A stretch of DNA of 64,000 nt from Arabiibacter massiliensis (lineage in GTDB: Bacteria > Actinomycetota > Coriobacteriia > Coriobacteriales > Eggerthellaceae). This document shows, in pieces, positions 1-9,191 of the stretch. How positions within the stretch are numbered: position 1 is the stretch's first letter; the number at the start of each line of letters is the position of its first letter. Location of the stretch: NCBI RefSeq assembly GCF_900169505.1, contig NZ_LT827021.1, positions 2,170,001-2,234,000 of the forward strand, given 5' to 3'. Under the pieces are notes generated by a model. That model was not told the origin of the DNA. It did no database searches and saw only the letters and a program-made list of their open reading frames with translations. Position numbers and translations under genes: made by a program.

Positions 1-88
1 TGTCGGCGTCGAGCTCGCACACGATGTCCTCGAAGCCCTTTTTCTGCACGGCCCGCAAGCCGTTCACATTCCACGAGATGAAGCGCAT
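1..88 (-). CDS. xth: Exodeoxyribonuclease III, N-terminal fragment (runs off window)
   Basis: Only the first 29 codons lie in the window. They read MRFISWNVNGLRAVQKKGF and on to ELDAD, which is the standard opening of the ExoIII/AP endonuclease family (endonuclease/exonuclease/phosphatase fold). The Asn of WNVNGLR is an active-site residue in this family. The enzyme would act in base-excision repair, cutting at abasic sites and degrading 3' ends. The ATG is at 86-88 on the minus strand, 13 bp beyond the stop of the next minus-strand gene. The rest of the gene is outside the window, so completeness cannot be judged. Confidence 0.85.
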   Translation of the reverse strand, partial: MRFISWNVNGLRAVQKKGFEDIVCELDAD

Positions 89-101
89 AGGGATGCCTTT
101 C

Positions 102-1595
102 TTAGTCGGTCAACTTAGTCGTTCTGCGGTACTTCTGCTTGTTGCTGTTCGGCGTTTCCGGGATAGTCCGCTCTATGAGTCCTAGCTCAAGGGCGGGGTC
201 GATATATCTGCGGCGAAAAGCCGTTCGATGGCTCAGGCCAAGTGCTTTCATGAGATCCGTTGTGCCGAGCTCGTCAGATCCTAAAACCTCGAGCAACATC
301 GCAACTTGGTCGGTAACTTGGTCGGTGCCGGCCTCTACTGGGTCACTCACTGGGTCACTCACTGGGTCACTCACTGGGTCACTCACTGGGTCACTCACTG
401 GGTCACTCGGCATCTTAACTGGGTCGGTAACTAGGTCGGTCGGCGTCTTAACTGGGTCGGTGGCCTCCCGCACCACGCGCTCGGGGAGCGTGACGAACTT
501 GACCATGGTCGTTCCGGCCTTGATGGTGTACTCGGGGTTCGGGATGCCGTCGGCCGCGCACGCGTCGCAGATCTTGCCGACGCCGCGCCCCCAGTTCTCG
601 ATGTCTCCCATGAGATAGAACGCCGTCGCGATGTTCGGGTTGTTGGGCTCGGACGTATGCTTCCCCAGCAAGTCCTCGAGCGTCCACTCCTGCGGCGGGC
701 ACCCCTTGTTCGCGATGTACAGCTTGTCGGGGTACACGCTGATCTGGATGGCAATGCCTGTCGCGTACTCCTTGTGCACCAGCGCGTTGTACACCGCCTC
801 GCGCACGGCCGCATCGGGATAAGGATACTGATCCACACGCTGGAACCCTTCGTAGTGGATGGGCGCCTTGAAATACTTCGTGTACAGCATGTCGACGACC
901 CGATCTGCCTGCTCAACCAGCGGGCCCCCTATGTCATCCTGGTAGCGAAGGTCCCAGTCGGCGTTCTCGAAATAGCCGATCTTCGTATGCGCCCCGGTGA
1001 AGTAGCGGCCCGGATCCTCGTGGAACAGCAGCACCGCTGCATTCGTGAGCATCCCAGTGCGCTCGTCCACCAGACGCAGATGCATGAGCAGCTCCTCAAG
1101 CGACTCCTCAAGCACCGATTCGGGCAAGCGCCCCTTCCGCACCGCACGCTCCTTGAACCGTTTCACCACGTCAAGGCGAAGGTCTTCAAGGCGCGCCGTC
1201 GGATGAGGCAGCGAATCCCAGGTGCGACCCTTCTTCTGCAGGAGAAACCGATCGAGCGTCGCGCCCGTCAGTAATTGGTTCGTGCTGCCGCTGCGATAAT
1301 AGTAGAGGCCTTTATAGCTGATGGGAACGGGGTACGGCGGCACCGTGATGGAGAGGTACGGCACGCCTTCGGCGTCGTTGCGAAGGTCGACATCGCAGAT
1401 GATGCCAAGCGTCTGGCGCAACTTATTGGGGATATCCTCGAGAAGACGGCTCGAGTTCTTCAGGCCGACGGGCCTTCCCTCGTCGTCGACGCCGACGAGC
1501 AGCGTGCCGCCCTGCGCGTTCGCGAAGCCGCACACCCACTGGAACAGCTCGTCCTTCCAAGCCGATTTCCATTCTATGTTCTGCTGCTCCGGCAT
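102..1595 (-). CDS. AlbA_2 (Schlafen-type) ATP-binding putative regulator with SDPV tandem repeat
   Basis: Protein of about 497 residues. The N-terminus (MPEQQNIEWK, then FANAQGGTLLVGVDD) is the AlbA_2/Schlafen AAA domain, and the middle resembles the RecG-like C-terminal ATPase module of the same family (YNALVHKEY; NWGRGVGKI). Family members are usually annotated as ATP-binding proteins or transcriptional regulators, with unknown targets. The C-terminus holds a low-complexity tract of TDPV/SDPV units followed by a winged-helix-like end (LGLSHRTAFRRRYI). I chose ATG 1595 because homologues begin at MPEQQ. An alternative in-frame ATG at 1631 has a better ribosome site (AGGAG, 7 nt away) and would add 12 residues. 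The target and function are unknown. Confidence 0.8.
   Translation of the reverse strand: MPEQQNIEWKSAWKDELFQWVCGFANAQGGTLLVGVDDEGRPVGLKNSSRLLEDIPNKLRQTLGIICDVDLRNDAEGVPYLSITVPPYPVPISYKGLYYYRSGSTNQLLTGATLDRFLLQKKGRTWDSLPHPTARLEDLRLDVVKRFKERAVRKGRLPESVLEESLEELLMHLRLVDERTGMLTNAAVLLFHEDPGRYFTGAHTKIGYFENADWDLRYQDDIGGPLVEQADRVVDMLYTKYFKAPIHYEGFQRVDQYPYPDAAVREAVYNALVHKEYATGIAIQISVYPDKLYIANKGCPPQEWTLEDLLGKHTSEPNNPNIATAFYLMGDIENWGRGVGKICDACAADGIPNPEYTIKAGTTMVKFVTLPERVVREATDPVKTPTDLVTDPVKMPSDPVSDPVSDPVSDPVSDPVSDPVEAGTDQVTDQVAMLLEVLGSDELGTTDLMKALGLSHRTAFRRRYIDPALELGLIERTIPETPNSNKQKYRRTTKLTD
339..410 (+). repeat. 12-bp tandem repeat, about six copies, coding for (SDPV)n
   Basis: The unit TGGGTCACTCAC repeats perfectly five times from 339, followed by a partial sixth copy. 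It lies inside the AlbA_2-type gene and encodes SDPV units on the minus strand. Because the unit is 12 bp, gain or loss of copies keeps the reading frame. Flanking codons (TDPV, TDLV, TDQV) look like diverged copies. Confidence 0.9.
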
Positions 1596-1631
1596 GGTCG
1601 CCCCCACCCTACGGTTTCTCGGTTTCGCCAT

Positions 1632-1987
1632 TATAGCGCTCCTGGCGAAGCGGGTTCGGACGAACGCGAGTGCATGAGATTTGCGTCTGTGCGAGGTGTT
1701 GGGGGAGGCTAACTTGCTTTCGAGGGGATTTAGCGAAGCGCGACCTGGCATTATGGAGACGGGAAGCATCCGCAAGCGAGTTAGATTCGGCTAACAGCTC
1801 GCACAGGCGTGAATTTCGTGCATGCGGGGAAACGGCTGGCGCCGCGGGGGATCCTTCGACTCCGCGGCTACGCCGCTCCGCTCAGGATGACAATAGGGGG
1901 CAGCTTCGCTCGCTCATAGGATGACAACGGAGGGGGCTTCGCTCGCTCAGACAACAAGGCCGCCCCCTCCCGCGACAGAAGGCGGCC
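1632..1987. repeat. Intergenic region with dispersed repeat (copy a, about 1841-1955)
   Basis: No gene is supported here. From 1841 it contains the dispersed element GGGGATCCTTCGACTCC followed by CCGCTCAGGATGACA, then two degenerate further units ending TAGGATGACA and CTCAGACAAC. The same family is found at six other loci in the window. The remainder, 1632-1840, shows no feature I can support. Confidence 0.75.
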
Positions 1988-2458
1988 TCACTTGTGGTAC
2001 GGTTCGCCGCGGGAGATTTTTTGGGCTCGGTAGAGTTGCTCCAAAAGCACCACGCGGGCGAGGTTGTGGGGCAGGGTGATCTTGCCGAACGAGAGCGTCT
2101 CGTCGGCGCGGGCGCGCACGGCGTCGCTCACACCGTCGGAGCCGCCCACCACGAACGCGATGTCGCTCGTGCCGCGCAGCTTCAGCTCGTCCAGCCGCTG
2201 CGCCAGCCCCTCGCTCGAGCGCTCCTTCCCCTCGATGGCCAGCAGCACCACGTGCGACGACGCCGTCAGCGCCGCCAGCACGGCGGCCCCCTCCCGCTCG
2301 CGCGCGGCCGCCACCCCGCCGGCGCGCGCGGGGTCCACGTCGGCTACCTCGCGCACCTCGGTCTTCGCGTAGGGCTGCAGGCGCTTCAGGTACTCGGCGC
2401 ACGCGTCCGTCCAGAAGCGCTCCTTCAGCTTCCCCACCGCCACGACGGTGAACCTCAT
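1988..2458 (-). CDS. rlmH: 23S rRNA (pseudouridine1915-N3)-methyltransferase RlmH
   Basis: At 156 aa this is the usual RlmH length, and it is colinear with the family from MRFTVVAVGKLKERFW to the conserved C-terminal ISRGEPYHK. The SPOUT knot region is visible as the SAM-binding stretch FVVGGSDGVSD and the SFGKITLPHNLARVVLLEQ segment. The enzyme methylates pseudouridine 1915 in helix 69 of 23S rRNA on assembled 70S ribosomes. It lies 12 bp downstream of the solute-binding lipoprotein gene on the same strand and may be cotranscribed, although no functional link is evident. Confidence 0.97.
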   Translation of the reverse strand: MRFTVVAVGKLKERFWTDACAEYLKRLQPYAKTEVREVADVDPARAGGVAAAREREGAAVLAALTASSHVVLLAIEGKERSSEGLAQRLDELKLRGTSDIAFVVGGSDGVSDAVRARADETLSFGKITLPHNLARVVLLEQLYRAQKISRGEPYHK

Positions 2459-2470
2459 GCCGGCCGCCCC

Positions 2471-3859
2471 TTACTTCTTCTTGTTGGCCTCGACGGCGGC
2501 GAAGCCCTCGTCGATGGCGGCGTTGCACGTCTCATCGATGGCGGCGGCCACTTCCTCGGGCGTCTTGGTGCCGCGCAGCAGGTCCTGCATGTTCGGGTAG
2601 AACGCCGCGCGCACGGCCTCCCAGTTCGGCGTGTTGTGCAGGAAGTCCACCGTGTTTTCGGAGTTCTGGCTGTACGCCTCGATAAGCTCCACGTCGCCCT
2701 TGCGCTTCTCCACATACGACTTGTTCACCGGCGTGCCGGCAATGCCGTACTGCAGGTACTCGTCGTGGTCGTAGACGAAGCGCACGAAGTCCTTCGCCAC
2801 CTGCACCTTGTCGGCATCGTCGTTGTCGAACACGGTGAAGCCGCTCAAGAACGTGGTGGCCAGGCCGTCGCCGTCCATGCTGGGGAAGTTGGCCAGGAAC
2901 ACATCCAGCCCCAGGTTGCGCTCGTTGTTCAGGATGGTCTTGTTGCCGGGCACGATGGCCTCCTGGCCGCTCTCGAACAGCTTGATGTTGCTGGAGAAAT
3001 CCATGTTCTCGGCCCCGCGCGGGATGATGCCCTGCTCGTTCAGATCGGCTATCCACTGGAGCGCCTTGATGCCCTCGGGCGTGTTCAGGTTGAAGTGGCC
3101 CGTCTCGTCGTAGAAGTCGCAGCCATAGGCGCGCAGCAGCGTCATGGTATGCGTGTCGCCCTGGTTGTCGGCCGCGAACATGGCCAGCGGGAAGCTGGCA
3201 TCGCCGCCCATGGAGGCCTTCAGCGCCTGGAGGATCTCGTTGAACTCGTCGGTGGACCATTGCGCGATCTGCCCGTCGGCGGGGATGTACTTGTCGAGCC
3301 CCGCCTCGCGCATGAGGTCGGCACGCACCAGGTAAGTGTTCTGCAGCTGGTAGAACGGCATCACGTAGGTTTGGCCGCCCGACGAGCACTGCTCCCAGAT
3401 GGCGTCGTCGATGTCGGCGCGCAGCTCGTTGTCTATCATGTCGTCGAGCGGAGCAACGCGTCCCTCATGGATATAGGTGGGCACGTTGAAGGGGCCCGCG
3501 AACACCACGTCGGCCGCCTCGGGCGTGCCGAACATATCGATGATGTACTCCTTCTCTTCCACGTAGGGGAACTTCGTGTAGTTGATGGTGACGTCGGCGC
3601 CCTCGTACTGGGCGCAGAACGCCTCGCCGGCCGCCTGCAGCATGTCGATCACCTCGGCATCGGCGTGCTCCTCGTCGAAGGCCATGGCCATGGGCGGGCA
3701 CTTGACGTTGATGGTCACCTGCTTCTTCTCGGTCGAGCCGGAACCCGGGGCGTCCCCACCCGCCGCGCCGCCCGTGCCGCCCGCACCGCCGCACGATGCC
3801 AGCACGCAGGCCAGCGCGGCCGCAAGCGCCACCGAGAGCGCCTTCTTCGTCAGTTTCAT
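2471..3859 (-). CDS. Extracellular solute-binding lipoprotein (ABC type 1 family), no transporter alongside
   Basis: 462 aa with a lipoprotein signal peptide and lipobox VLASC (Cys about residue 23), then a Gly/Ala linker and a family-1 solute-binding fold (FDEEHADAEVIDML near the N-terminus; DFVRFVYDHDEYLQYG late). Such proteins normally deliver sugars or peptides to an ABC permease. No permease or ATPase gene is nearby. Instead the start codon overlaps the stop of a hybrid histidine kinase (ATGA, 3856-3859), which follows HD-GYP and Hpt genes. I infer that it may present a ligand to that sensor kinase. It could equally work with a transporter encoded elsewhere. The ligand cannot be named. 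Confidence 0.88.
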   Translation of the reverse strand: MKLTKKALSVALAAALACVLASCGGAGGTGGAAGGDAPGSGSTEKKQVTINVKCPPMAMAFDEEHADAEVIDMLQAAGEAFCAQYEGADVTINYTKFPYVEEKEYIIDMFGTPEAADVVFAGPFNVPTYIHEGRVAPLDDMIDNELRADIDDAIWEQCSSGGQTYVMPFYQLQNTYLVRADLMREAGLDKYIPADGQIAQWSTDEFNEILQALKASMGGDASFPLAMFAADNQGDTHTMTLLRAYGCDFYDETGHFNLNTPEGIKALQWIADLNEQGIIPRGAENMDFSSNIKLFESGQEAIVPGNKTILNNERNLGLDVFLANFPSMDGDGLATTFLSGFTVFDNDDADKVQVAKDFVRFVYDHDEYLQYGIAGTPVNKSYVEKRKGDVELIEAYSQNSENTVDFLHNTPNWEAVRAAFYPNMQDLLRGTKTPEEVAAAIDETCNAAIDEGFAAVEANKKK

Positions 3860-6051
3860 CGTGGTTCCTCCTTATCCACCGGGGCCGCAGGGGATGCGTC
3901 CGCCTGCCCCGCCCGGCCGCCGTCGGCGCGTTTCGCCGCGTCGTCCACCACTTTCAGCTTGTCCAGCAGAAGCCCCACGTCGAGCGGCTTCGTTACCACC
4001 TCGTCGATGCCGCAGCGCTTGGCGTGCTCCACGTCCTCATGGAACGCATTGGCGGTGAGCGCCAGAATGGGCACGCGCGCGCCGTCGGGCCTATCGAGCG
4101 CGCGGATGGCCTCGGCGGCCTCGTAGCCGGTCATCACCGGCATCTGCAAATCCAGCAGCACCACGCCGAACGCGTCCAGGTCGCTGTCGACGAAGGCGTC
4201 CACAGCCTGCCGCCCGTCGCACACGGCGGTGACGTCGCAACCCTCGTCGGCCAGGATGTCCTCGATGATCATGCGGTTCACGTCGTTGTCCTCGGCCACC
4301 AGCACGCGCATGCCCTCCAGCGTGACCTCGTCGCGCCCCTCGTGCGACCGGGCGGCGGTATCGTCCTGCTCCTCCGCAAGGGGCAGCGGCACGTCGATGG
4401 TGAACGTCGAGCCCTGCCCCAGCTGGCTTTTCACGCTGATGGTGCCGCCCATCTTCTCCACCAGCACCTTGGTGAGCGCGGTGCCCAGGCCCGTGCCGTT
4501 GCGCGAGGCGGTGCGCCTCTCCTGCTCGAAGGGCTCCCAGATACGCTCGAGGAACTCCGGCGACATGCCGCAGCCGGTGTCGGACACCGTGAACGTGGTA
4601 ATGAATCCTTCGGTGGCCGGCGTCTGGAGAGCACAGAGCGTGATGGCGCCTCCTTCCGGCGTGAACTTGAGCGAGTTGCCCAGCAGGTTCACGATGGACT
4701 GCTTGATGCGCATCTCGTCGCCGACGACGCGCGGCGCCTGCACGCCTCCGGCATCGATGGCGAAGCTCAGGTTGCGCGCCTTGGCCTGCGAGCCGATAAG
4801 CACGTCGATGTCGCGCAGCATGCTCCCCAGGTCGAACGGCTGCGGGTACAGCTCCATCTGGCCGCTTTCTATCTTGCTCATGTCCAGCACGTCGGTAATG
4901 ACGCTTTTCAGGTACTCGGCCGACACGTCGGCCTGGTCGAGGTACTCGGCCACCTTGGCCTTGTCGCCCAGGTTCTGCCGCATGAGGTATTGCAGGCCCA
5001 CCAGGCCGTTGAGCGGCGTGCGGATCTCGTGACTCATGTTGGCCAGAAACGCCGACTTGGCCTTCTCGGACTCGCGGGCGATGCGCGCGTTCTGCACCGA
5101 GCGGTACACCACCACGAGCACGGCCGCCAGCACGATGCCCGCCAGGGCGAAGAACAGCAGCGAGCGTGCCATGAGCTCGCCCACCTGCTTGGTGGTCACC
5201 GCGCTGCTCACCTTCACCACCAGGTACCAGTCGCTGCCCTCGATGGGCGCGAGCGCGGCATAGAATCGCCCGTCGGCACCCCGGTATTCCACGAACGCGT
5301 TCTCGCGCTGCTCCACCGCCTGCACGCAATCGGCGTAGGAGCCGCTCAGGAACGTGGCGCCCTCGATGCTTTTGAAGTAGTTGTTGCCGTGGATGCTGTT
5401 GGAGTAGCGCCCCGCCGTCACCACGTCGCCCGACGACTGGATGACCATCGCCACGCCCTCGCCGTCGAAGCTCTCGAACTGCATGCTGCTCTCGATGTTC
5501 GACAGCGGAACCAGGCCCACCACGCCCTCGACAAGCTCGCCGGCGCAGGCGATGGGCGCGTCCAGCTTCACGCCGTACAGCAGGTACTCGCCCCATATCT
5601 CGGGTTCTTCCAGGTCGTAGCGCTGCGCGAAGCGATCGTCCTGCGTTTCGTAGAGACCGCCCCACGGCATGCTGCCGAGGTCCGCCTTCAAATACGAGTC
5701 GGCGTACACCGTGCCGCCTTCGGTGATCAGGTACAGCTGCTCGAACGCCGAGGCGCGCCGTTCGATGCCCAGCATGTACGAGATGTCGGAGATGTTCTCC
5801 TCGCGGTTGAGCCGGATGCGCTCGCTCAGGGCCTCGAGGTAGTCCCATTTGCCATTCATCTGATTGCGGATGCCCTGCGCGTCGTGCTCGGCCACCTGGG
5901 CCATGAACGACGACGTGGTGCCGCCCACCGCGTCGGCCACGCTCTGCTGGTACAGCCAGTAGCCCCCGCCCAGCAGCGCGGCGGCCACGGCGAAGATAGC
6001 CGCGTAGGCGAGGAAGCGGCTTCCCAGAGTGGCCCGCGCCCGCGCGATCAT
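3856..6051 (-). CDS. Membrane hybrid histidine kinase with receiver domain
   Basis: 731 aa. TM1 is near residues 11-32 (FLAYAAIFAVAAALLGGGYW) and a large extracytoplasmic sensor domain extends to about residue 300, followed by TM2. Next come HisKA (MSHEIRTPLNGL, phosphoacceptor His), HATPase_c (NLLGNSLKFT; DTGCGMSPEF; GTGLGTALTK) and a C-terminal receiver (AEDNDVNR; LLDLQMPVMTG, phosphoacceptor Asp). It would pass phosphate through its own receiver to the Hpt encoded two genes upstream. The start ATG overlaps the HD-GYP stop (ATGA), so translation is probably coupled. The sensor domain resembles dCache-type modules by size only; its ligand is unknown. Confidence 0.93.
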   Translation of the reverse strand: MIARARATLGSRFLAYAAIFAVAAALLGGGYWLYQQSVADAVGGTTSSFMAQVAEHDAQGIRNQMNGKWDYLEALSERIRLNREENISDISYMLGIERRASAFEQLYLITEGGTVYADSYLKADLGSMPWGGLYETQDDRFAQRYDLEEPEIWGEYLLYGVKLDAPIACAGELVEGVVGLVPLSNIESSMQFESFDGEGVAMVIQSSGDVVTAGRYSNSIHGNNYFKSIEGATFLSGSYADCVQAVEQRENAFVEYRGADGRFYAALAPIEGSDWYLVVKVSSAVTTKQVGELMARSLLFFALAGIVLAAVLVVVYRSVQNARIARESEKAKSAFLANMSHEIRTPLNGLVGLQYLMRQNLGDKAKVAEYLDQADVSAEYLKSVITDVLDMSKIESGQMELYPQPFDLGSMLRDIDVLIGSQAKARNLSFAIDAGGVQAPRVVGDEMRIKQSIVNLLGNSLKFTPEGGAITLCALQTPATEGFITTFTVSDTGCGMSPEFLERIWEPFEQERRTASRNGTGLGTALTKVLVEKMGGTISVKSQLGQGSTFTIDVPLPLAEEQDDTAARSHEGRDEVTLEGMRVLVAEDNDVNRMIIEDILADEGCDVTAVCDGRQAVDAFVDSDLDAFGVVLLDLQMPVMTGYEAAEAIRALDRPDGARVPILALTANAFHEDVEHAKRCGIDEVVTKPLDVGLLLDKLKVVDDAAKRADGGRAGQADASPAAPVDKEEPR

Positions 6052-7574
6052 GCCGAGCCGTCCACAACCTTGAGCCGCCCCACCGTCCCCATGCGGCGCG
6101 GCAGGCCGCCGTCGGTCAGCCAGATAACCCGGAACGTGGCCAAGCACGCATGGCGCACGCCTTCCACGTCCACGGCCTCGAATTCAACGTTCGCCACCGG
6201 GTTATCCTCCGTCGCGGCGTACACGGCGTCGCGCACCAGCCCGAAGGCGGGCTTCACCTGGGGCGGCACGTCGGCATCGGCGATGCCCACCACTATCTCG
6301 GGCAGGCCGAACTGCGCGCGCTGCGTCCCCGAAAACACGAGCGTATCGCTGCCCGGGTCGAAGTCGAACAGCACACCTTCCTCAAGCGACGCGAAAAACG
6401 CCGTCTTCACGCGCTCGCGCTCCAGCAGCAACACCGTACGGTCGGACAGCCCCGGCGCGGTGCGCTCCATCACCTCGCGCGAGAGCTTTCCCACGTCGAA
6501 CACCTCGTTCGAGCCGTCGCTGCGGATGCGCACCATCTCTTTGATGTAGTCGGCGTCGTCGAGGAAGCACTGCAAAAGGTCGGGGTTGAACGCACCACAC
6601 TCGCCGTTCGTGATCATGGCGATAGCCTGCTCGTGGGTGTAGGGCGGCTTGTACACGCGCGCGCTTACCAGGGCGTCGTACACGTCGGCCAGCGACACCG
6701 CCTGCGCGGCCACGGGAATCTGAGCTCCCACCAGACCGTCGGGGTAGCCGCCGCCGTCCCAGCGCTCGTGGTGCCAACGGCATATCTGGCGCGCGTACTG
6801 CACCAAGTGCTCGTCTTTGCCGAAGTGCAGCCCTGCCAACATGTCGTCGCCCACGGCGGCGTGCTCCTTCATGATCTCGAACTCTTCGGGCGTCAGGCGG
6901 CCCGGCTTGTTCAGAATCTCTTCGGGAGTGGCAATTTTGCCTATATCGTGCAGCGCCGCCGCGTTGGAGATGAGCGCTATTTTCGACGGCGTGAGCTCGT
7001 ATTCGGGGAAGCGCCGCTTCATGGCCTCCAGCAATAGCTCGGTGATGATGCGGATGCGCGTGACGTGCAACCCTGATTCGCCGTTGCGGAACTCCACGAT
7101 GGTGCTCAGGATGTCCACCATGAGCGTGTTCGTTTTCTCGCGCTCGCCCACCTGCTCAACCACGAGGTCTTTGAGCCGGCTCTGTTTCGCGTACAGCGCG
7201 ATGGTGTTGCGCACGCGTTGCAGCACCACCTCGGGGTCGAACGGGCGATTCACGTAGTCCACCACGCCCAGCTCGAAGCCCTTGCGGATGTAGGCGGGCG
7301 AGGTCTCGGCCGAAATCACAATGACGGGTATCTCGGCGCTCCAGTTGTGGCGGTGCAGGTAGGCCAGCACGTCGAAGCCGTCCATGTTCGGCATGACGAT
7401 GTCCAGCAGAAGCAGCGAGATGGCGCCTTCCTTGCGGCGCAGCAACTCCACGGCCTCCACGCCGTCGCGCGCCTCTAAGATGTCGTATTCCTGCGAGAGG
7501 ATGTCGGAGAGCAACGACCGGTTCAGCGCCGTGTCGTCCACGATGAGGATGGTCTGTCGCTTGCCTGCGCTCAT
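6048..7574 (-). CDS. Response regulator with HD-GYP c-di-GMP phosphodiesterase domain
   Basis: 508 aa. The N-terminal receiver (ILIVDDTALN; phosphoacceptor Asp58 in LLLLDIVMPNMDG) is followed by an HD-GYP domain with the metal-binding motifs HDIGK and HHERWDGGGYPDG. HD-GYP enzymes hydrolyse c-di-GMP to pGpG or GMP. About 130 C-terminal residues after the HD-GYP core (from VFDVGKLSREV) form an extra region that I do not recognise. Gene order Hpt, HD-GYP, hybrid kinase, all with overlapping or near-overlapping ends, indicates one phosphorelay in which the kinase controls c-di-GMP breakdown. Confidence 0.93.
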   Translation of the reverse strand: MSAGKRQTILIVDDTALNRSLLSDILSQEYDILEARDGVEAVELLRRKEGAISLLLLDIVMPNMDGFDVLAYLHRHNWSAEIPVIVISAETSPAYIRKGFELGVVDYVNRPFDPEVVLQRVRNTIALYAKQSRLKDLVVEQVGEREKTNTLMVDILSTIVEFRNGESGLHVTRIRIITELLLEAMKRRFPEYELTPSKIALISNAAALHDIGKIATPEEILNKPGRLTPEEFEIMKEHAAVGDDMLAGLHFGKDEHLVQYARQICRWHHERWDGGGYPDGLVGAQIPVAAQAVSLADVYDALVSARVYKPPYTHEQAIAMITNGECGAFNPDLLQCFLDDADYIKEMVRIRSDGSNEVFDVGKLSREVMERTAPGLSDRTVLLLERERVKTAFFASLEEGVLFDFDPGSDTLVFSGTQRAQFGLPEIVVGIADADVPPQVKPAFGLVRDAVYAATEDNPVANVEFEAVDVEGVRHACLATFRVIWLTDGGLPRRMGTVGRLKVVDGSA

Positions 7575-7578
7575 GGCG

Positions 7579-7932
7579 TCACGAGAGGCCGCCCACCAAG
7601 GCGGCCAGGTTGTCGCCCTCCTTCTTGAGCCGGCCGTACAGCGCCTCTGCCTCGGCTTCGTCGGGCGAGCCGCTGCGAAGGCATTCCACCAACGGCACCG
7701 CAGCGTCCGTGAGCGGGTTCAGCATGAGGTTCAGGCCCATGCCCTTGATGGTGTGGGCCGCCCGGAACGCCGCCGGGTAGTCGCGCGCGGCCATGGCGTC
7801 GGCGAGCGCGGCGAACGACGGGTCGCCCACCGTCTGCTCGAGGTAGACCTTGATGCGATCCTCCTTGCGCAGCACGGCAAGCACTCCCTCGAAGGGAACG
7901 CCCAGCGTTTCGTATAGCTCCCGTACCTCCAT
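7579..7932 (-). CDS. Histidine phosphotransfer (Hpt) protein
   Basis: 117 aa, essentially a single Hpt four-helix domain with the motif AAHTIKGMGLNL, whose His60 is the expected phosphorelay residue. The start ATG (7930-7932) lies inside a larger open frame whose upstream part has no coding character. The stop is 4 bp from the start of the HD-GYP gene. It is expected to shuttle phosphate between the receiver of the hybrid kinase (3856-6051) and the receiver of the HD-GYP protein, making the three genes a self-contained phosphorelay. Confidence 0.88.
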   Translation of the reverse strand: MEVRELYETLGVPFEGVLAVLRKEDRIKVYLEQTVGDPSFAALADAMAARDYPAAFRAAHTIKGMGLNLMLNPLTDAAVPLVECLRSGSPDEAEAEALYGRLKKEGDNLAALVGGLS

Positions 7933-8039
7933 GCGCGCTCTCCAGCCTCCCCTGACAGATGAGCAAAGCGTGTTACCGCATATCATAACCGTTTTCAACC
8001 AGTTCCGACAGGGGCAGGTTCTGCTTATCAGCCGCGATG

Positions 8040-9191
8040 TCAGCCGCGGCTTACATCCTGCCGCTCGCGTTGCTTGTCGCGGTACATGAGGGCGTCGGCG
8101 CGTTCGAGCAGCTCCTCGGGGTCGCAGCGCTCCCCCTTCGCAACCGGCGCGTAGCCCGCGCTGAACCCCACCGAGGCGAACCATCCCCGCTGCGTCCACA
8201 GGCTCTCGAGCGTGCGCGCCACCTCGGCGATGGCCCCGCGCGCCTCGTCCTCGCCGGCGCCGTCGTACAGCACGACGAACTCGTCGCCGCCGAAGCGGGC
8301 CAGAAAGGCCGACTTCCGCCCGAACACGATCTTGAGCGCGTGGGCCATGGTGCGCAGGACCTCGTCGCCCGCCACGTGCCCGTAGCGGTCGTTCACCCAC
8401 TTGAACTGGTCGATGTCGAGCATGACGAGGCACCAGGGCTGCGACGCCGCCTCGCCGCAGCGGTGCTCGAGCGTGCTCTCGAGGCTCGCCCGGTTGCTCA
8501 GGCCCGTCAGCCCGTCGAGCGAGATCTCGTCGCGCTGCAGGGCCACGTACACCAGCAGCACGGAAAGGGCCATCGACGGCAGCAGCACCGCGATCCCGTC
8601 CAGCACCACCTGCAAAACGGCGCCGAAAAACGGCGGCACCACGAACGCGGCCAGGTCGTACAGCCGGCGGCGCTTCCAGGGAAACGTCTCGCGCGCGGCG
8701 CGGACCAGGGCTATCGCCGAAGCCGCCACCACATAGCTGTACCCCAGCGCGTACAGGAGGTAGTAGCGCGTGCCCTCCTGGTAATGGCCGGTGCCGTCGA
8801 TGGTGAACAGGGCGTGCGTCCACGGCGCGGAGAGCGCGACGACCCCGAAGGCGAGGGCCGGCAGCGACACCGCGAAGATAAGCAGCCGCCTCCGGAAGAA
8901 GGCCTCGTAGTCGAAGGCGACGGCGCACACGTAGAGGAACCAGGTGAACGACACGGCGCCCGACAGCAGACCGAGCGCGACGTTAACCCCGTACAGCGCC
9001 CACGCGGGCGCCCATCCGTCGCACGTCCACGACACCGCATCGCACGCCGAGGCCGCCATCAGCAGCACCACGAGGATGCGGAAGAGCTTGTTCGTCTGCG
9101 AGTACGGCAGGCGCAGCGCCGAGTTCACCAACAGGATGGCCAGCACCAACACGGTGATGGCATCCACCTGCAGATACGCTATGCCGCTCAT
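8040..9191 (-). CDS. Membrane-bound diguanylate cyclase (GGDEF)
   Basis: 383 aa. The first 220 residues hold about seven hydrophobic segments and no recognisable sensor motif. The C-terminal GGDEF domain is intact (DGLTGLSNRASL; RFGGDEFVVLY), so it should make c-di-GMP from two GTP. The inhibitory I-site position, five residues before GGDEF, reads RKSA rather than RxxD, so product inhibition is probably absent. The ATG overlaps the TGA of the upstream paralogue (9188-9191). The two proteins share architecture and look like a tandem duplication. Confidence 0.92.
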   Translation of the reverse strand: MSGIAYLQVDAITVLVLAILLVNSALRLPYSQTNKLFRILVVLLMAASACDAVSWTCDGWAPAWALYGVNVALGLLSGAVSFTWFLYVCAVAFDYEAFFRRRLLIFAVSLPALAFGVVALSAPWTHALFTIDGTGHYQEGTRYYLLYALGYSYVVAASAIALVRAARETFPWKRRRLYDLAAFVVPPFFGAVLQVVLDGIAVLLPSMALSVLLVYVALQRDEISLDGLTGLSNRASLESTLEHRCGEAASQPWCLVMLDIDQFKWVNDRYGHVAGDEVLRTMAHALKIVFGRKSAFLARFGGDEFVVLYDGAGEDEARGAIAEVARTLESLWTQRGWFASVGFSAGYAPVAKGERCDPEELLERADALMYRDKQRERQDVSRG

